Shown: one piece after another, positions 1 to 8,613 of the stretch
Position numbering within the stretch: the stretch's first letter is position 1
How the letters are laid out: each line of letters starts with the position of its first letter
Source: Alistipes sp.
GTDB taxonomy: Bacteria; Bacteroidota; Bacteroidia; Bacteroidales; Rikenellaceae
NCBI GenBank assembly: GCA_017555105.1
Contig: JAFZHB010000020.1
Coordinates: forward strand, 57,167 to 121,166
DNA length: 64,000 bases
Reading direction: 5' to 3'
The notes under the pieces: model-generated
Told to the model about the DNA's origin: nothing
What the model saw: only the letters and a program-made list of their open reading frames with translations
Databases searched by the model: none
Translations under genes and position numbers: made by a program

Positions 1-412
1 TGTAGTCCGTTTCGCGGTCGATGAGCTTGATGAAGACCTTACCCTGGGTGCGGGTCATACGCTTGGCTACGGGGGTGTACTCGTCGAGCACCTCCTTGTA
101 GCACTGCTTGATGTAGGCGCGTTGATCCTTCTCTTCGAGTGTTAGCAGGTGGGTCTCCATCTCTCGCATCTTTGCTTTGGCCAGCTGCGCCAACGGATAG
201 ACGCGGCGTACGGCCTCCACCAAGCGTTGGTAGCGACGCAGGTCGATCGGGCGACTGAAGACATAGACGGGGAGCACCTCGATGTGAGCGATCGAATCGC
301 CTCGCTCCACGAGCCACTCCTGGGCACGCATACCCCGAATCGGACGGTATTGCCCGATCGTTTCGGCAGCGATAAAGAGTACCGCAAAGAGCAGGAGTAT
401 GCGCTTTCCCAT
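1..412 (-). CDS. DUF4294 family protein, C-terminus cut by window edge
   Basis: The minus-strand frame opens with ATG at 412 and runs off the left edge, giving about 137 residues without a stop. A hydrophobic N-terminus (MGKRILLLFAVLFIAAETIG) looks like a signal peptide or anchor. Then come a beta-rich stretch ending VYVFSRP, a YPLAQLAKAKMREME helix, and a motif close to LTRSQGRLLIKLIDRET (here MTRTQGKVFIKLIDRET), which I recognise as DUF4294 of Bacteroidetes envelope proteins. No biochemical role is known to me. It diverges from the thioesterase at 473; the minus-strand -7 box TACCTTTG is at 435-442 and the plus-strand TATCTTTG at 422-429, so the two promoters overlap. The ORFs on this strand across 142-897 in other frames are shadows. 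Confidence 0.8.
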   Translation of the reverse strand, partial: MGKRILLLFAVLFIAAETIGQYRPIRGMRAQEWLVERGDSIAHIEVLPVYVFSRPIDLRRYQRLVEAVRRVYPLAQLAKAKMREMETHLLTLEEKDQRAYIKQCYKEVLDEYTPVAKRMTRTQGKVFIKLIDRETDY

Positions 413-472
413 TTTTTTTCGTATCTTTGTGCTACAAAGGTAATCAAATAACGAGAAATAACGATAAAAAGT

Positions 473-847
473 ATGTTGGAAAAAGGGTTGTCAGCCACCT
501 CGAAGACGGTGGTTTCGGAGGAGAATACGGCGCGCACGATGGGCTCGGGTGACTTGGCGGTATTTGCTACGCCGGCCATGGTTGCACTGATGGAGAATGC
601 GGCCATGATGGCTGTTGCTGCGGCGCTTCCCGAGGGAAGCACGACGGTGGGCTCGGAGATGAATTGCTCGCACATTAAGCCTTCGAAAATGGGTGCTGCG
701 ATCTCGGCTACAGCCGTGCTGACGGCCGTGGAGGGTCGCAAGCTGACCTTCACGGTTGGTGCGTGCGACGAGCAGGGTATCATTGGCGAGGGCGTGCATG
801 TGCGCTTCATAGTCGATCGCGTCCGCTTTATGGAGAAGCTGCAGTAG
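473..847 (+). CDS. FlK-like thioesterase family protein
   Basis: A 124-residue hot-dog-fold protein. The order of conserved pieces fits the fluoroacetyl-CoA thioesterase-like (FlK) family: VFATPAMVALMENAA near residues 37-51 with the helix Glu, an EGSTTVGSEMNCSH segment around 61-74, then the strand region ALTAVEG...LTFTVGACDEQGIIGEGVHVRFIV. Members hydrolyse small acyl-CoA thioesters in the cytoplasm. In gut Bacteroidales the substrate is unknown and fluoroacetyl-CoA is not implied. A -7 box TATCTTTG lies at 422-429, and a strong hairpin terminator follows at 869-906, so it is probably monocistronic. Confidence 0.82.
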   Translation: MLEKGLSATSKTVVSEENTARTMGSGDLAVFATPAMVALMENAAMMAVAAALPEGSTTVGSEMNCSHIKPSKMGAAISATAVLTAVEGRKLTFTVGACDEQGIIGEGVHVRFIVDRVRFMEKLQ

Positions 848-868
848 CGGATCTGTGGTAAGGAAAAT

Positions 869-906
869 AACGATGACCGGAGGGAGATTCCGGTCATCGT
901 TGTTTT
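869..906 (+). terminator. Rho-independent terminator of the thioesterase gene
   Basis: A perfect 12-bp stem (869-880 with 890-901, AACGATGACCGG) and 9-nt loop are followed by GTTTTT. Confidence 0.8.
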
Positions 907-947
907 TAGATGCTTCTTCGGCCTGTTTTACGAGTCTCTGTAAACAA

Positions 948-978
948 AGAGCCTGTCTAACCGAGTTAGACAGGCTCT
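948..978 (-). terminator. Terminator of the SusC/SusD operon
   Basis: A perfect 14-bp stem (948-961 with 965-978) and 3-nt loop lie 26 nt past the stop of the last operon gene. Read on the minus strand it is followed by TTTGTTTA. It marks the operon end. Confidence 0.75.
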
Positions 979-1003
979 GTTCACATTTGGGAATTCGACT
1001 CCA

Positions 1004-3205
1004 CTACTCTACATTGCCGTAGACAGCGAAGCGAGATTTCGCCTTAATACCCCACTTGATCGAGGAGCTGGTAGCCTTCGGTACGAGGCGGATGGTTACG
1101 ACCGAACCCTCTACTACCGAGGTCAGTGCGGCCACCTTGCCGAGGTTGACCGTGAAGGGCTCCGTGGCCGAAGTGAGCAGCATCGACTCAATCTCCGCGA
1201 AGGCACCACCGTTAATCGCATACTGAACGCTGAGCGTGACATCGCCACCGTTGATGCGGTGCGTGATATCCATACCGCTCAATACAAGCTTAGCACCGAC
1301 ACCCACCTTGAGGGTCGTTTCGAAGTACTGTACGGGTGCTAATACCGACTCGTTGGCATCCCAGCCCGTAGCGGCGAAATCAGCCCACTTCGTAGCCGTA
1401 ATGTTGCTCGATGAGGCATGCAGCGTCCAATCGCTCACCTCAATCGAGGCGTTGCTGTTGCTTGAGAGCTTCATCACCGAATCACCCTTAGCCGTGCCTG
1501 TATTCCAAATAGCCTCAAAGTTACCCACCTCGGGTACTGCCGGAGCAATAACCTCGGCCGTGCAGCTGTTCTTGTTGCCCAACTCGTCCAAGCCGATCAC
1601 CGTGAAGGTAATCACACCGGCCGTGGTCGGCGTACCGCTTACAGCCAGGGTAATCTCGCCTGAACCGGCGCCAATCTGGAAATCGGTTACGCTTGCTACG
1701 CTGATACCCTCAGCAGCCTCGCCCGATACCTCTACCGAGATCGTGCCGGGAAGCGTCGAGTAGTCACCATTGCGATAGGGGATAACCACCGAACCAGAAG
1801 CAGGCTCGTCGACTACCAATGAACCCTTGAACTCGGGCTGCAGGAAGGCCAAATCGAGCAGCGAAGCAAAACGATCGTTCGTCAGACCTGCCACATCCTC
1901 GCTCTTCTGGCAGCAGAGTACATACTCGCCGTTTGCGTAGAGCTCAACGAGACCCTTCACAGTGCCGCTGCCCGTAGCGGGAACTTGCGATGCCAGGGCG
2001 CTGTTGGCCGGTACATGGATCGAATAGGACTTCTCGCTTCCATTCACCTCTACGCCCCACAGCTCGGCTGCACTCCAGGTCGGATAGTTCGTCGCATTGG
2101 TGAAGAGGCGCGTCAGCTGGCTCTGCTCGATCGCAACACACATCGCCTCGTAATCGGCCAACTTCGTGTGATCTACCGCAACCACCTCTACGCTCTTGTT
2201 GTTCTCGAGCAGACGGATGCCATCGGCCGGAGCTACGATCGAGGCAAGGCCCTGCTCGCTATGCTCCATCTTACCATACTTCAGGCGAACCTCCAGATAG
2301 TTGCCCTTCTGGTAGGTTGCTGCGCCCTGCTCGGAGAGGATCACGCGGATACCCGAGTTCGCCTGCGTGCCATCCTGCAAGAGCAGCGATGCGGCCTGCG
2401 TCTCATCGGCTGCGTATGCAGCGATTACGACACCCTTGATCAGGTCATTCTCCGTGTAGTTCTTCGAACCGCCCTTAGCCAACTGGAAGATAGCCTCTTT
2501 CAGGGTCGATACGGCGATCGGAGCAGCAGCCTTGTCGGTCTTGAACTCCTTCACCTCGCCCGTGTAGACCACATCGGGGGTCTGGATGTAGATGCGATAG
2601 AGGTAGCTCGTCTCTGCGCTCAGCGCCGTAAGCTGATAAGCAAACGAGCCATCCTCTGCCTTCTCGGCAACCGGGTAGCGGGTGTAGGTGCCATTGCTCT
2701 TCGTAGCCACCTCGAAACCAAACTCGCTCACCTCGATCTCACCCGAGTAGCGCCAAGCACCGCTCAGCGTAGCCTTCGCCTCGTTGATATCCGAGGCCTC
2801 GTTCGTAGTGATCACCGGCTGACCACTCTGGCTGATGACGATCTCCGCGCCCGTGGCTGAAGCGTTGAGCAGCAGGATAGCCTCGCGGTAGTCGCCCTGC
2901 AGGGGAGTTACATTGATGGCGATTTTGTGCGGACCGGCTGCACCGCTTTCGGCTGAAAGCTCACACCAGGGCTCGTTTGCGCTGGTCAGATTGTTCATCA
3001 GCGATGCGGTCCATGCACGGTTGGTTGAGAACGAAATGGTTTGCGTGCCACCCTCTTCCGAGAAGTAGATAACATCGCTTAACTCACTCATTGAGGGAGC
3101 TTCAGGCAGCTGCGACGAAGGATCGTTACACGATCCGGCAAAGGCAGCCAGCAGCAGGAGCATCAAGCCCGCCAACTGCTTCGACGAATAGGATAAAAGT
3201 TTCAT
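1004..3205 (-). CDS. Surface lipoprotein with BACON and DUF5689 domains
   Basis: A 733-residue lipoprotein: signal peptide with lipobox AGSC (Cys26). A BACON domain spans about 45-135 (EEGGTQTISFSTNRAWTASL ... GDYREAILLLN). A fibronectin/Ig-like domain at 136-225 contains SEFGFEV and SYLYRIYI. A DUF5689 domain at about 230-330 contains NDLIKGVVIAAY and GIRVILSE. An Ig-like stretch (480-560) and a C-terminal jelly-roll-like domain end in SIKWGIKAKSRFAVYGNVE. BACON and DUF5689 proteins are usually surface glycan-binding or accessory proteins of polysaccharide loci. It is the last gene of the SusC/SusD operon, 14 nt after the TIM-barrel gene, and ends just before the terminator at 948-978. The likely role is capture of the operon's substrate at the cell surface; no catalytic motif is seen. 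Confidence 0.85.
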   Translation of the reverse strand: MKLLSYSSKQLAGLMLLLLAAFAGSCNDPSSQLPEAPSMSELSDVIYFSEEGGTQTISFSTNRAWTASLMNNLTSANEPWCELSAESGAAGPHKIAINVTPLQGDYREAILLLNASATGAEIVISQSGQPVITTNEASDINEAKATLSGAWRYSGEIEVSEFGFEVATKSNGTYTRYPVAEKAEDGSFAYQLTALSAETSYLYRIYIQTPDVVYTGEVKEFKTDKAAAPIAVSTLKEAIFQLAKGGSKNYTENDLIKGVVIAAYAADETQAASLLLQDGTQANSGIRVILSEQGAATYQKGNYLEVRLKYGKMEHSEQGLASIVAPADGIRLLENNKSVEVVAVDHTKLADYEAMCVAIEQSQLTRLFTNATNYPTWSAAELWGVEVNGSEKSYSIHVPANSALASQVPATGSGTVKGLVELYANGEYVLCCQKSEDVAGLTNDRFASLLDLAFLQPEFKGSLVVDEPASGSVVIPYRNGDYSTLPGTISVEVSGEAAEGISVASVTDFQIGAGSGEITLAVSGTPTTAGVITFTVIGLDELGNKNSCTAEVIAPAVPEVGNFEAIWNTGTAKGDSVMKLSSNSNASIEVSDWTLHASSSNITATKWADFAATGWDANESVLAPVQYFETTLKVGVGAKLVLSGMDITHRINGGDVTLSVQYAINGGAFAEIESMLLTSATEPFTVNLGKVAALTSVVEGSVVTIRLVPKATSSSIKWGIKAKSRFAVYGNVE

Positions 3206-3219
3206 GATTAGGTTGTTAT

Positions 3220-4056
3220 TTATTCGTAATTTAATGCATATTTTTTGCAGTAGCCTTGTACGCGACGCAGCGTTTCATCGAACTGTTCGGGAAGGGTCTC
3301 TCCACCGAATTGACCGCCCGACGACATGTGCGGCTCCAGGGTCACAAATCCATCATAGTGTATCTGTGCAAGTTCGGCAATCAACGCCTCGACCTGCCCG
3401 TCACCATCGCCAGCCAACGCTCCGACATCGGTGCTTCCCAACTTCCAATCCTTGATGTGGATGTGGCTTACATAGGGTTGCATCTTCGGCCAGCAACTCT
3501 CCGTCGGGTTGGTGATTGACTCCCCCCATACGAAGTTGGCCGGATCGTACGCCAGGGTAAATTTCGGCGAGTCGATCTCTTGATGCAGATGCACGCAATG
3601 CTCGGCCGTGTGGCCAAAGATCTTCGCCTCATTCTCATGAACCAGACGAAGGTCGCGCTCGCCAACCTCGGCTACCATCTTGCGCAGATACTCGACGGCT
3701 ACCTTTCCGTGATTCTCGACCTCATACCCCTCCGGAGCATAGAAACTGAAAATACGGATCAGCTTCGTGTCGAAGATCTCGGCCAGACGCAGCGTATGAC
3801 GCAAAAGGTTCAGATGAGGCTCGAAATCCTCGTCGATGCGGTACTTGCCGATGGGGGATGCAATGGCACTGACACCAATCTGGGCGGCGTCCAGACGAGC
3901 CTTGATGGCCTGCGCCTCCAACTCGGTGAGGGTCGTGACATTGCGACCATCTACGATGCGGATCTCCATCCAGTGAATGCCGGCGTGGTGCAGGTATTCG
4001 ATCTGCTGATCAAGCGACGGAGAGATCTCGTCCGCAAAAGCACTGATGCGAATCAT
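3220..4056 (-). CDS. Sugar phosphate isomerase/epimerase (xylose-isomerase-like TIM barrel)
   Basis: A 278-residue cytoplasmic AP-endonuclease-2/xylose-isomerase-type TIM barrel. All expected metal ligands are visible: Glu141 in VHENEAK, Asp171 in LAYDPANF, His198/His200 in VSHIHIKDWK and Glu241 in VTLEPH. There is no signal peptide. Such proteins epimerise or isomerise sugars or keto-sugars, and some act as 3-keto-glycoside or C-glycoside processing enzymes. It starts 1 nt after the transporter gene stop (4058), so the two are translationally coupled. Placed with a Gfo/Idh/MocA oxidoreductase and a DUF1080 protein, it probably handles an oxidised sugar intermediate. The exact substrate cannot be read from sequence. 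Confidence 0.85.
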   Translation of the reverse strand: MIRISAFADEISPSLDQQIEYLHHAGIHWMEIRIVDGRNVTTLTELEAQAIKARLDAAQIGVSAIASPIGKYRIDEDFEPHLNLLRHTLRLAEIFDTKLIRIFSFYAPEGYEVENHGKVAVEYLRKMVAEVGERDLRLVHENEAKIFGHTAEHCVHLHQEIDSPKFTLAYDPANFVWGESITNPTESCWPKMQPYVSHIHIKDWKLGSTDVGALAGDGDGQVEALIAELAQIHYDGFVTLEPHMSSGGQFGGETLPEQFDETLRRVQGYCKKYALNYE

Positions 4057-4057
4057 A

Positions 4058-5524
4058 CTACAATAGGAATTGGTTAATTAAATAGTAGGTGGCACTCAAC
4101 AGCGTGATGCTGATGGCTGCGATCATACCCAAATTCCACCAAAAACGAACTCGGCCACGGGGCATATCCTCACCCAGATAGCGGCTGCTGTTGTTCAGCA
4201 GGAAGAAACCGATATAGGCTACGGGGAGCATGATGAGTGCAATGGCCGAAGTCGGAATGGCGATCCAGGTGCCAATCTTGCTCCAAAGCACAGCACCCAA
4301 TACACCGGGAATGGGCAGCAGGGTAGCCAGGCGGTATTTCCAACCCGAGGGCTCGATCTTGAGGATCTCGCAGACGGCAAAACCACAAACCAACATGTGC
4401 ATAATGATCGCATTGACACACATACCGATGATGCCAAGACCAAAGATCAGGCGCGAAACAATGGGCGGAAGACCCGCAGCCTCCAACATCGACGAAGCGG
4501 CAATCGGCGAGATGTTCTTGACACCCGATGCTACAAACTCCGGTGAGTGAATGGTGGTGGCCGCAGCGATGATCATCAGCGAGGTGGCAATCGTGTAGGG
4601 GATCAACATACCGGTCAGCAGGTCAAACTTGGCCAAACCGCTGTACTCCTTGGTCCAACCCTTGGCCAAGAAGGAGTAGCCGAACAGGAAGGTCATATTG
4701 ATACCTACGGCTGCACTCAACGAAGCGATGAAGATCGAAACGCCGGTCTTGCTTTCGGGAATGTTGAGGTGGAATCCACCTTCAAACGAGAAGGGGAGGA
4801 ATCCACGACCCACTGCACCCCAGTCAATACCCTCACCCGAGCAACTGCATACGATTACAACGGCAGCAAAGGCGAAAATGATGAACCATACGATGCACTT
4901 GACGATCGTCTCGAAGATCTTGATGCCTCGGCCGCCTTTGCCGTAGTTCCAAACCACTTGGCAACAGAGGTAGAGAATACCGAAGGCGATCAGTAACAGT
5001 ACGACGGTCTGCTGCCAGGAGCCGGCAGCTAACTCAAAGCCTCCGAAGGCCTGCAGCAGGTCGAGCGACATGCCGGCAGCCAACGAGTACTGCGAGAAGT
5101 GCCAGATCATCGTTGCAGCGATCGTGCAGATGGCCCAAGCCCACGCTACAGCGGGGTGAACGAAACTCTTCATAGCCTGGAAGGGGCGCACGCCCTTCGC
5201 CAGCGTCTGGTGTGCCAGGGCAGCCAACATGACGATTCCGATCAGCATGGCTACGGGTTGTACCCACAGCAACTGATACTCGAGGAATGCACCCGAGAAG
5301 AGGGAGGCCATAGCGCTACCTCCACCGAGTGTCATGGCGCTCTGCATCCAACCCGGACCAGACTTCGAGAAGTACCACTTCACGCGCGCCCAGCGACCCT
5401 TGGTTTGCAGGGCACGCAGCTCGGCAACCTCGCGGCGAACCACCTCGGGGTCTCCAGCTTTGTACATAGGCATCGCTTGAGACTCGCGCAGCGGTGTTTG
5501 TGACGGTTGATTGGTTTGACTCAT
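4058..5524 (-). CDS. Nramp-like (APC superfamily) transporter without the metal motif
   Basis: A 488-residue inner-membrane protein with about 11 hydrophobic segments after a 50-residue cytoplasmic leader. The first helix region, GPGWMQSAMTLGGGSA (56-71) followed by EYQLLWVQP, resembles Nramp TM1. The metal-binding DPGN signature is replaced by TLGGGS. The TM6 equivalent (GVSIFIASLSAAVGINMTFL, 261-280) has no MPH motif. The fold is therefore kept but Mn/Fe binding is not predicted. It sits inside the sugar operon, 3 nt after the oxidoreductase and 1 nt before the isomerase. It may import the operon's sugar product or an ion needed by those enzymes; both are inference. Confidence 0.78.
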   Translation of the reverse strand: MSQTNQPSQTPLRESQAMPMYKAGDPEVVRREVAELRALQTKGRWARVKWYFSKSGPGWMQSAMTLGGGSAMASLFSGAFLEYQLLWVQPVAMLIGIVMLAALAHQTLAKGVRPFQAMKSFVHPAVAWAWAICTIAATMIWHFSQYSLAAGMSLDLLQAFGGFELAAGSWQQTVVLLLIAFGILYLCCQVVWNYGKGGRGIKIFETIVKCIVWFIIFAFAAVVIVCSCSGEGIDWGAVGRGFLPFSFEGGFHLNIPESKTGVSIFIASLSAAVGINMTFLFGYSFLAKGWTKEYSGLAKFDLLTGMLIPYTIATSLMIIAAATTIHSPEFVASGVKNISPIAASSMLEAAGLPPIVSRLIFGLGIIGMCVNAIIMHMLVCGFAVCEILKIEPSGWKYRLATLLPIPGVLGAVLWSKIGTWIAIPTSAIALIMLPVAYIGFFLLNNSSRYLGEDMPRGRVRFWWNLGMIAAISITLLSATYYLINQFLL

Positions 5525-5527
5525 AGG

Positions 5528-6709
5528 TTACAGATTTTCGATTTTCTGCTCAACACCATTGTTTGCAGCCGAGACATAGGCGGCATAGATCGTAGCAACC
5601 GTGTCCGAAGCAAGCTTGCTGTTACTCTCAATGTGTCCACCGGTGACAACAGCCTTGTAGAAGGCATCCAGCTCGTGCTGATAGCCGAGGAACCAACCCT
5701 CATCGGGCGAGATCTCCGACCAACCCTCCTGCGTTTCGGTCTTCTCCACGATGTAGACATCGCGGTAGATATCACCGTCGGGGGTGTAGGTCTGCATCGA
5801 GTCGTTGTGGCTCATGTTGCAGAGCGTGCGGTGGTTGTTGGCATTTACGCGAATCCAGTTGTTCGTGCCACCGAGGCTTAACTCGTTGGCGATCAGGTCG
5901 GCGATCGTACCATCCTCGAAGACGATATGCACAATGGCAAAATCCTCTACATCCTTGTAGTGGGTCTTCAAGAAGCCCTTATCCTCGAACGACGGCATAC
6001 GCGTCAGGGCGTGCGTGCGCGCCGATACCGAAACGGGACGAATCGGCTCGCCGTTGCGTGCGCGACCCTCCGTGTGCTTGAAGTAGATGGCTGCCGACAG
6101 CGGGTGGCAACCCTTGCCGATGAGCGAACCACCACCCGAAAAACGCCACTGTCCGTAGGCCAGCGAGTGCGATCCCGAGTGCGACTGCTCACCGTGAATC
6201 CACAGCACCTGAGCCTTCGTCTTCTCGATGATCTCGCGCTCCTTCTGCACGGCGGGCGCATAGATCCAGTTCTCGGCATAGAGAATGCGACCCTCGCTCT
6301 CGGCCTCGGCCTGCAGCATGCGCTTGCAGCTCTCGATGGTCACCTCAAGACCCTTCTCGCGCGGGAAGGTCTCGCCGTTGAACTCCTCCGAGCCATCGCC
6401 AAAGTAACCCGTGAAGGGCTTCTCTACAATTACATTCTTATTCTTTTTCAGTACGGCTACCACCAACGGCTCGTGCGTTACGGGCGGCGTACATACATGC
6501 AGTACATCGGAGTCGTCGATCAACTCATCCAGCGAGTCGTAGACCTTCAGGCCACGTTCCGCAGCAAATTGTTTAGCCTCCTCGGTAGCTACCGAGTAGA
6601 CACCTGCGATCTCCACCTTGGTGCTGAATACATGCTGCAAGGCTGCGTAGTGGAAACGAGCAGCAAAACCGGAGCCGATAAAACCGGCACGAAGAACCTT
6701 CTTATCCAT
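5528..6709 (-). CDS. Gfo/Idh/MocA family oxidoreductase
   Basis: A 393-residue cytoplasmic NAD(P)-dependent oxidoreductase. The N-terminal Rossmann motif is GFIGSGFAARFHYAA, followed by VLHVCTPPVTHEP and the family signature VEKPFTG with the active-site Lys (about residues 96-98). The C-terminal half is the alpha/beta substrate-binding domain with HGEQSHSGSHS and GKGCHPLSAA. Family members oxidise or reduce sugar and inositol hydroxyls, often at C3. I chose the ATG at 6709 because GGGAG lies 8 nt upstream; a GTG three codons earlier (6718) is the alternative. In the operon it probably makes or removes a 3-keto group on the substrate of the DUF1080 protein. Confidence 0.88.
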   Translation of the reverse strand: MDKKVLRAGFIGSGFAARFHYAALQHVFSTKVEIAGVYSVATEEAKQFAAERGLKVYDSLDELIDDSDVLHVCTPPVTHEPLVVAVLKKNKNVIVEKPFTGYFGDGSEEFNGETFPREKGLEVTIESCKRMLQAEAESEGRILYAENWIYAPAVQKEREIIEKTKAQVLWIHGEQSHSGSHSLAYGQWRFSGGGSLIGKGCHPLSAAIYFKHTEGRARNGEPIRPVSVSARTHALTRMPSFEDKGFLKTHYKDVEDFAIVHIVFEDGTIADLIANELSLGGTNNWIRVNANNHRTLCNMSHNDSMQTYTPDGDIYRDVYIVEKTETQEGWSEISPDEGWFLGYQHELDAFYKAVVTGGHIESNSKLASDTVATIYAAYVSAANNGVEQKIENL

Positions 6710-6723
6710 AGTGCTCACTCCCT

Positions 6724-6957
6724 CTATTTATTCGTTTTTACCTCCTGCTGCTTGAGCGAATCGGTCGGCTGTGCCTGCTTGTTCTTGTTGGCAGGTTTGC
6801 GCTGATCCGGAGCTTTGCGCTCGCTCATGGGTTTGCGCTGATCTACGGGCTTACGCTCGCTAACCTCTTTGCGCTCGGGGGTCTGTGTGGTGGGTGCTGC
6901 CGAAACAGCCGAAATGCCGATGGTAAAAGCGGCAAGCAGTATGACTAATTTTTTCAT
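6724..6957 (-). CDS. Small secreted Arg/Lys/Pro repeat peptide
   Basis: A 77-residue protein with a clear signal peptide (MKKLVILLAAFTIGISAVSA, cleavage after SAVSA). The mature part is a highly charged, probably disordered chain built on a six-residue repeat: ERKEVS, ERKPVD, QRKPMS, ERKAPD, QRKPAN, then a Lys/Gln tail. I do not recognise a family. It lies between the oxidoreductase and the DUF1080 gene, with short spacers of 14 and 30 nt, so it belongs to the operon. A cationic periplasmic spacer or binding peptide is conceivable but nothing shows it. Confidence 0.65.
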   Translation of the reverse strand: MKKLVILLAAFTIGISAVSAAPTTQTPERKEVSERKPVDQRKPMSERKAPDQRKPANKNKQAQPTDSLKQQEVKTNK

Positions 6958-6987
6958 TTGTTCAAGATTGTTTAGTAAGGTTGTGTA

Positions 6988-8595
6988 TTATCGTTTTTGA
7001 ATCCAAATGTTGCGGAATTGGTAAGCCGTTCCATGCTCCTGCAGGTAGATCGGACCCTCCTCGGCAAATCCTAAACGGCTGCCGGCGCCCTTCAGGCGCT
7101 CCATCTCGATGTCGTCGTAGAGCAACTCGCCATTCAGGTAGACCGTCGCGCGTGCATGCTCGAGACACTTGCCCGCCTCGTCGAGACGAGGTGCGCGGAA
7201 CTCGATGTCGAGCGTCTGCCAAACCATCGGCGGCAGGGCGTTGTTGATCGCCGGCTCGGGATGGTTCGGGGCGATTACATTGCCCAGCGCACCGGTCGGT
7301 GCACCGGCACCTTGACCCCACGAATCCTTGATGTTGAACTCGTAGCGACTCAACAGATAGACACCTCCGTTGGTCTTCTCGCCCAACAGACGGAATTCGA
7401 GGTGGAGCTTGAAGTCACGATAGTTCTGGCGGGTGATGATCGATCCGCCACCCGGAGTGATCTCGATGTTGCCACCCGGCGTCAGACGCACCGCCTCCAA
7501 CGCATCACGCGAGGCAACCAGCCACTCTTTCGGAGCCATAGCGCCCCATTTGTTGAGGTGCTCACCGTCGAACAGCACCTCGGCGCCTTCGGGGGCTTTT
7601 GCACCCAGGGTGGGCGATACGCGGTGGATGCGCTGACCGTCGAATTGAACGGAATCACCGTTGATCTTCAGGCGCTTGCGCTCCAATACGCCGCTCCAGC
7701 CCTCCTCGTTGGCAAACTGGAGACCGCCTTCGGTCGAGGTGGCTTTCAGCGTGGTGATCGGGGCTACATTCATCCACGGGCGATCGGTGAGGTTGACGCA
7801 GTAGTTGCCACTCTCCTTGTCGCGATAGATCTGTGCCAGGTAACCGGTCGATGCATCCAGCCACTCTCCCTGATTTTGATCCAGCGGATCACCCTCGGTG
7901 GGGTTGTCGCCCAAGTCGAGCAGACGGATCTTGCGCCAGGCAATCTGCATCTTCTTGTATTCGGGTACGGCGTGTACCTGCAAGGCGATGAATCCCTGGG
8001 GTGTAACAAAATCAACTACGGTAGCTGCCTCGACGCCATTGATCCAGGTCTTCAGCAGATCGCGACGCGCCTCAATGCGGATCTTGTTCCACTTGCCGGG
8101 CTTGAAGGCCGCACGCGCCTCGGGAGCATGTGTCAGATCGCCAATCCATCCACGGCGCTTTTCGTCGTAGATGCCACCCGTCCAGCTGCGCGGAGCCGTG
8201 CCTGGAGCAATCTCTTTGCCCTCGGCGTCGAAATTGGCCGGCAAGCCCTTGTAGAGGGTGGTTTGGTCGGGATCGATTTCGTACTGATAACCCTGTACGA
8301 TGCCGTTCACCTCCTGGCTGCGGAACTGCACGCCACTATTCAGCCCCTCATCAACCTTGAACTCCAACTCAAGGATGAAGTTGCCGTAGGTGCGTGTGGT
8401 GCGGAGAAAAGAGTTGGGGCTGTCGGGAACTGTGGTGCCCACGATGGCACCCCGCTCGATGTGGTAGGTAGCCGTGCCACCTACCTGCGTCCAGCCCTCG
8501 AAACTCTTGCCGTCGAACAGTTCCTGCCATACGCCCTGCGAGAAGGCGCAAGCAGCAATGAGCGATAGCACTCCGGTCAGAACAAATCGTTTCAT
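6988..8595 (-). CDS. Secreted protein with two DUF1080 (3-keto-disaccharide hydrolase) domains
   Basis: A 535-residue exported protein. The N-terminus MKRFVLTGVLSLIAACAFSQ could be cut as a lipoprotein at IAAC or by signal peptidase I after FSQ. DUF1080 domain one (about 24-228) begins ELFDGKSFEGWTQ and has the EFKVDEGLNSGVQFRS strand. Domain two (about 338-535) begins VLFDGEHLNKWGA and has TNGGVYLLSRYE. A linker of about 110 residues joins them. The fold is a concanavalin-like beta sandwich, and the family is named for cleavage of 3-keto-glucosides. It follows susD by 18 nt and precedes the oxidoreductase, which fits a periplasmic or surface cleavage step. Two domains in one chain could mean one catalytic and one binding unit. 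Confidence 0.87.
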   Translation of the reverse strand: MKRFVLTGVLSLIAACAFSQGVWQELFDGKSFEGWTQVGGTATYHIERGAIVGTTVPDSPNSFLRTTRTYGNFILELEFKVDEGLNSGVQFRSQEVNGIVQGYQYEIDPDQTTLYKGLPANFDAEGKEIAPGTAPRSWTGGIYDEKRRGWIGDLTHAPEARAAFKPGKWNKIRIEARRDLLKTWINGVEAATVVDFVTPQGFIALQVHAVPEYKKMQIAWRKIRLLDLGDNPTEGDPLDQNQGEWLDASTGYLAQIYRDKESGNYCVNLTDRPWMNVAPITTLKATSTEGGLQFANEEGWSGVLERKRLKINGDSVQFDGQRIHRVSPTLGAKAPEGAEVLFDGEHLNKWGAMAPKEWLVASRDALEAVRLTPGGNIEITPGGGSIITRQNYRDFKLHLEFRLLGEKTNGGVYLLSRYEFNIKDSWGQGAGAPTGALGNVIAPNHPEPAINNALPPMVWQTLDIEFRAPRLDEAGKCLEHARATVYLNGELLYDDIEMERLKGAGSRLGFAEEGPIYLQEHGTAYQFRNIWIQKR

Positions 8596-8613
8596 GGTAA
8601 TTTAACTTAGCGG

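Noticed and set aside
142-897. Long minus-strand open frame overlapping the thioesterase gene
   Set aside because: It is antisense to a recognisable FlK-like gene and to the DUF4294 gene's upstream region, and its translation has no family features. A shadow of GC-rich coding DNA.
6883-6900. Further copies of the CTGTGT palindrome, e.g. CTGTGTGGTGGG
   Set aside because: Only the left half matches, it lies inside a coding region and lacks the ACACAG half.
7156-8568. 470-codon plus-strand frame opposite the DUF1080 gene
   Set aside because: The minus-strand frame has clear DUF1080 domains and a signal peptide; the opposite frame has no recognisable domain and lies wholly inside it.
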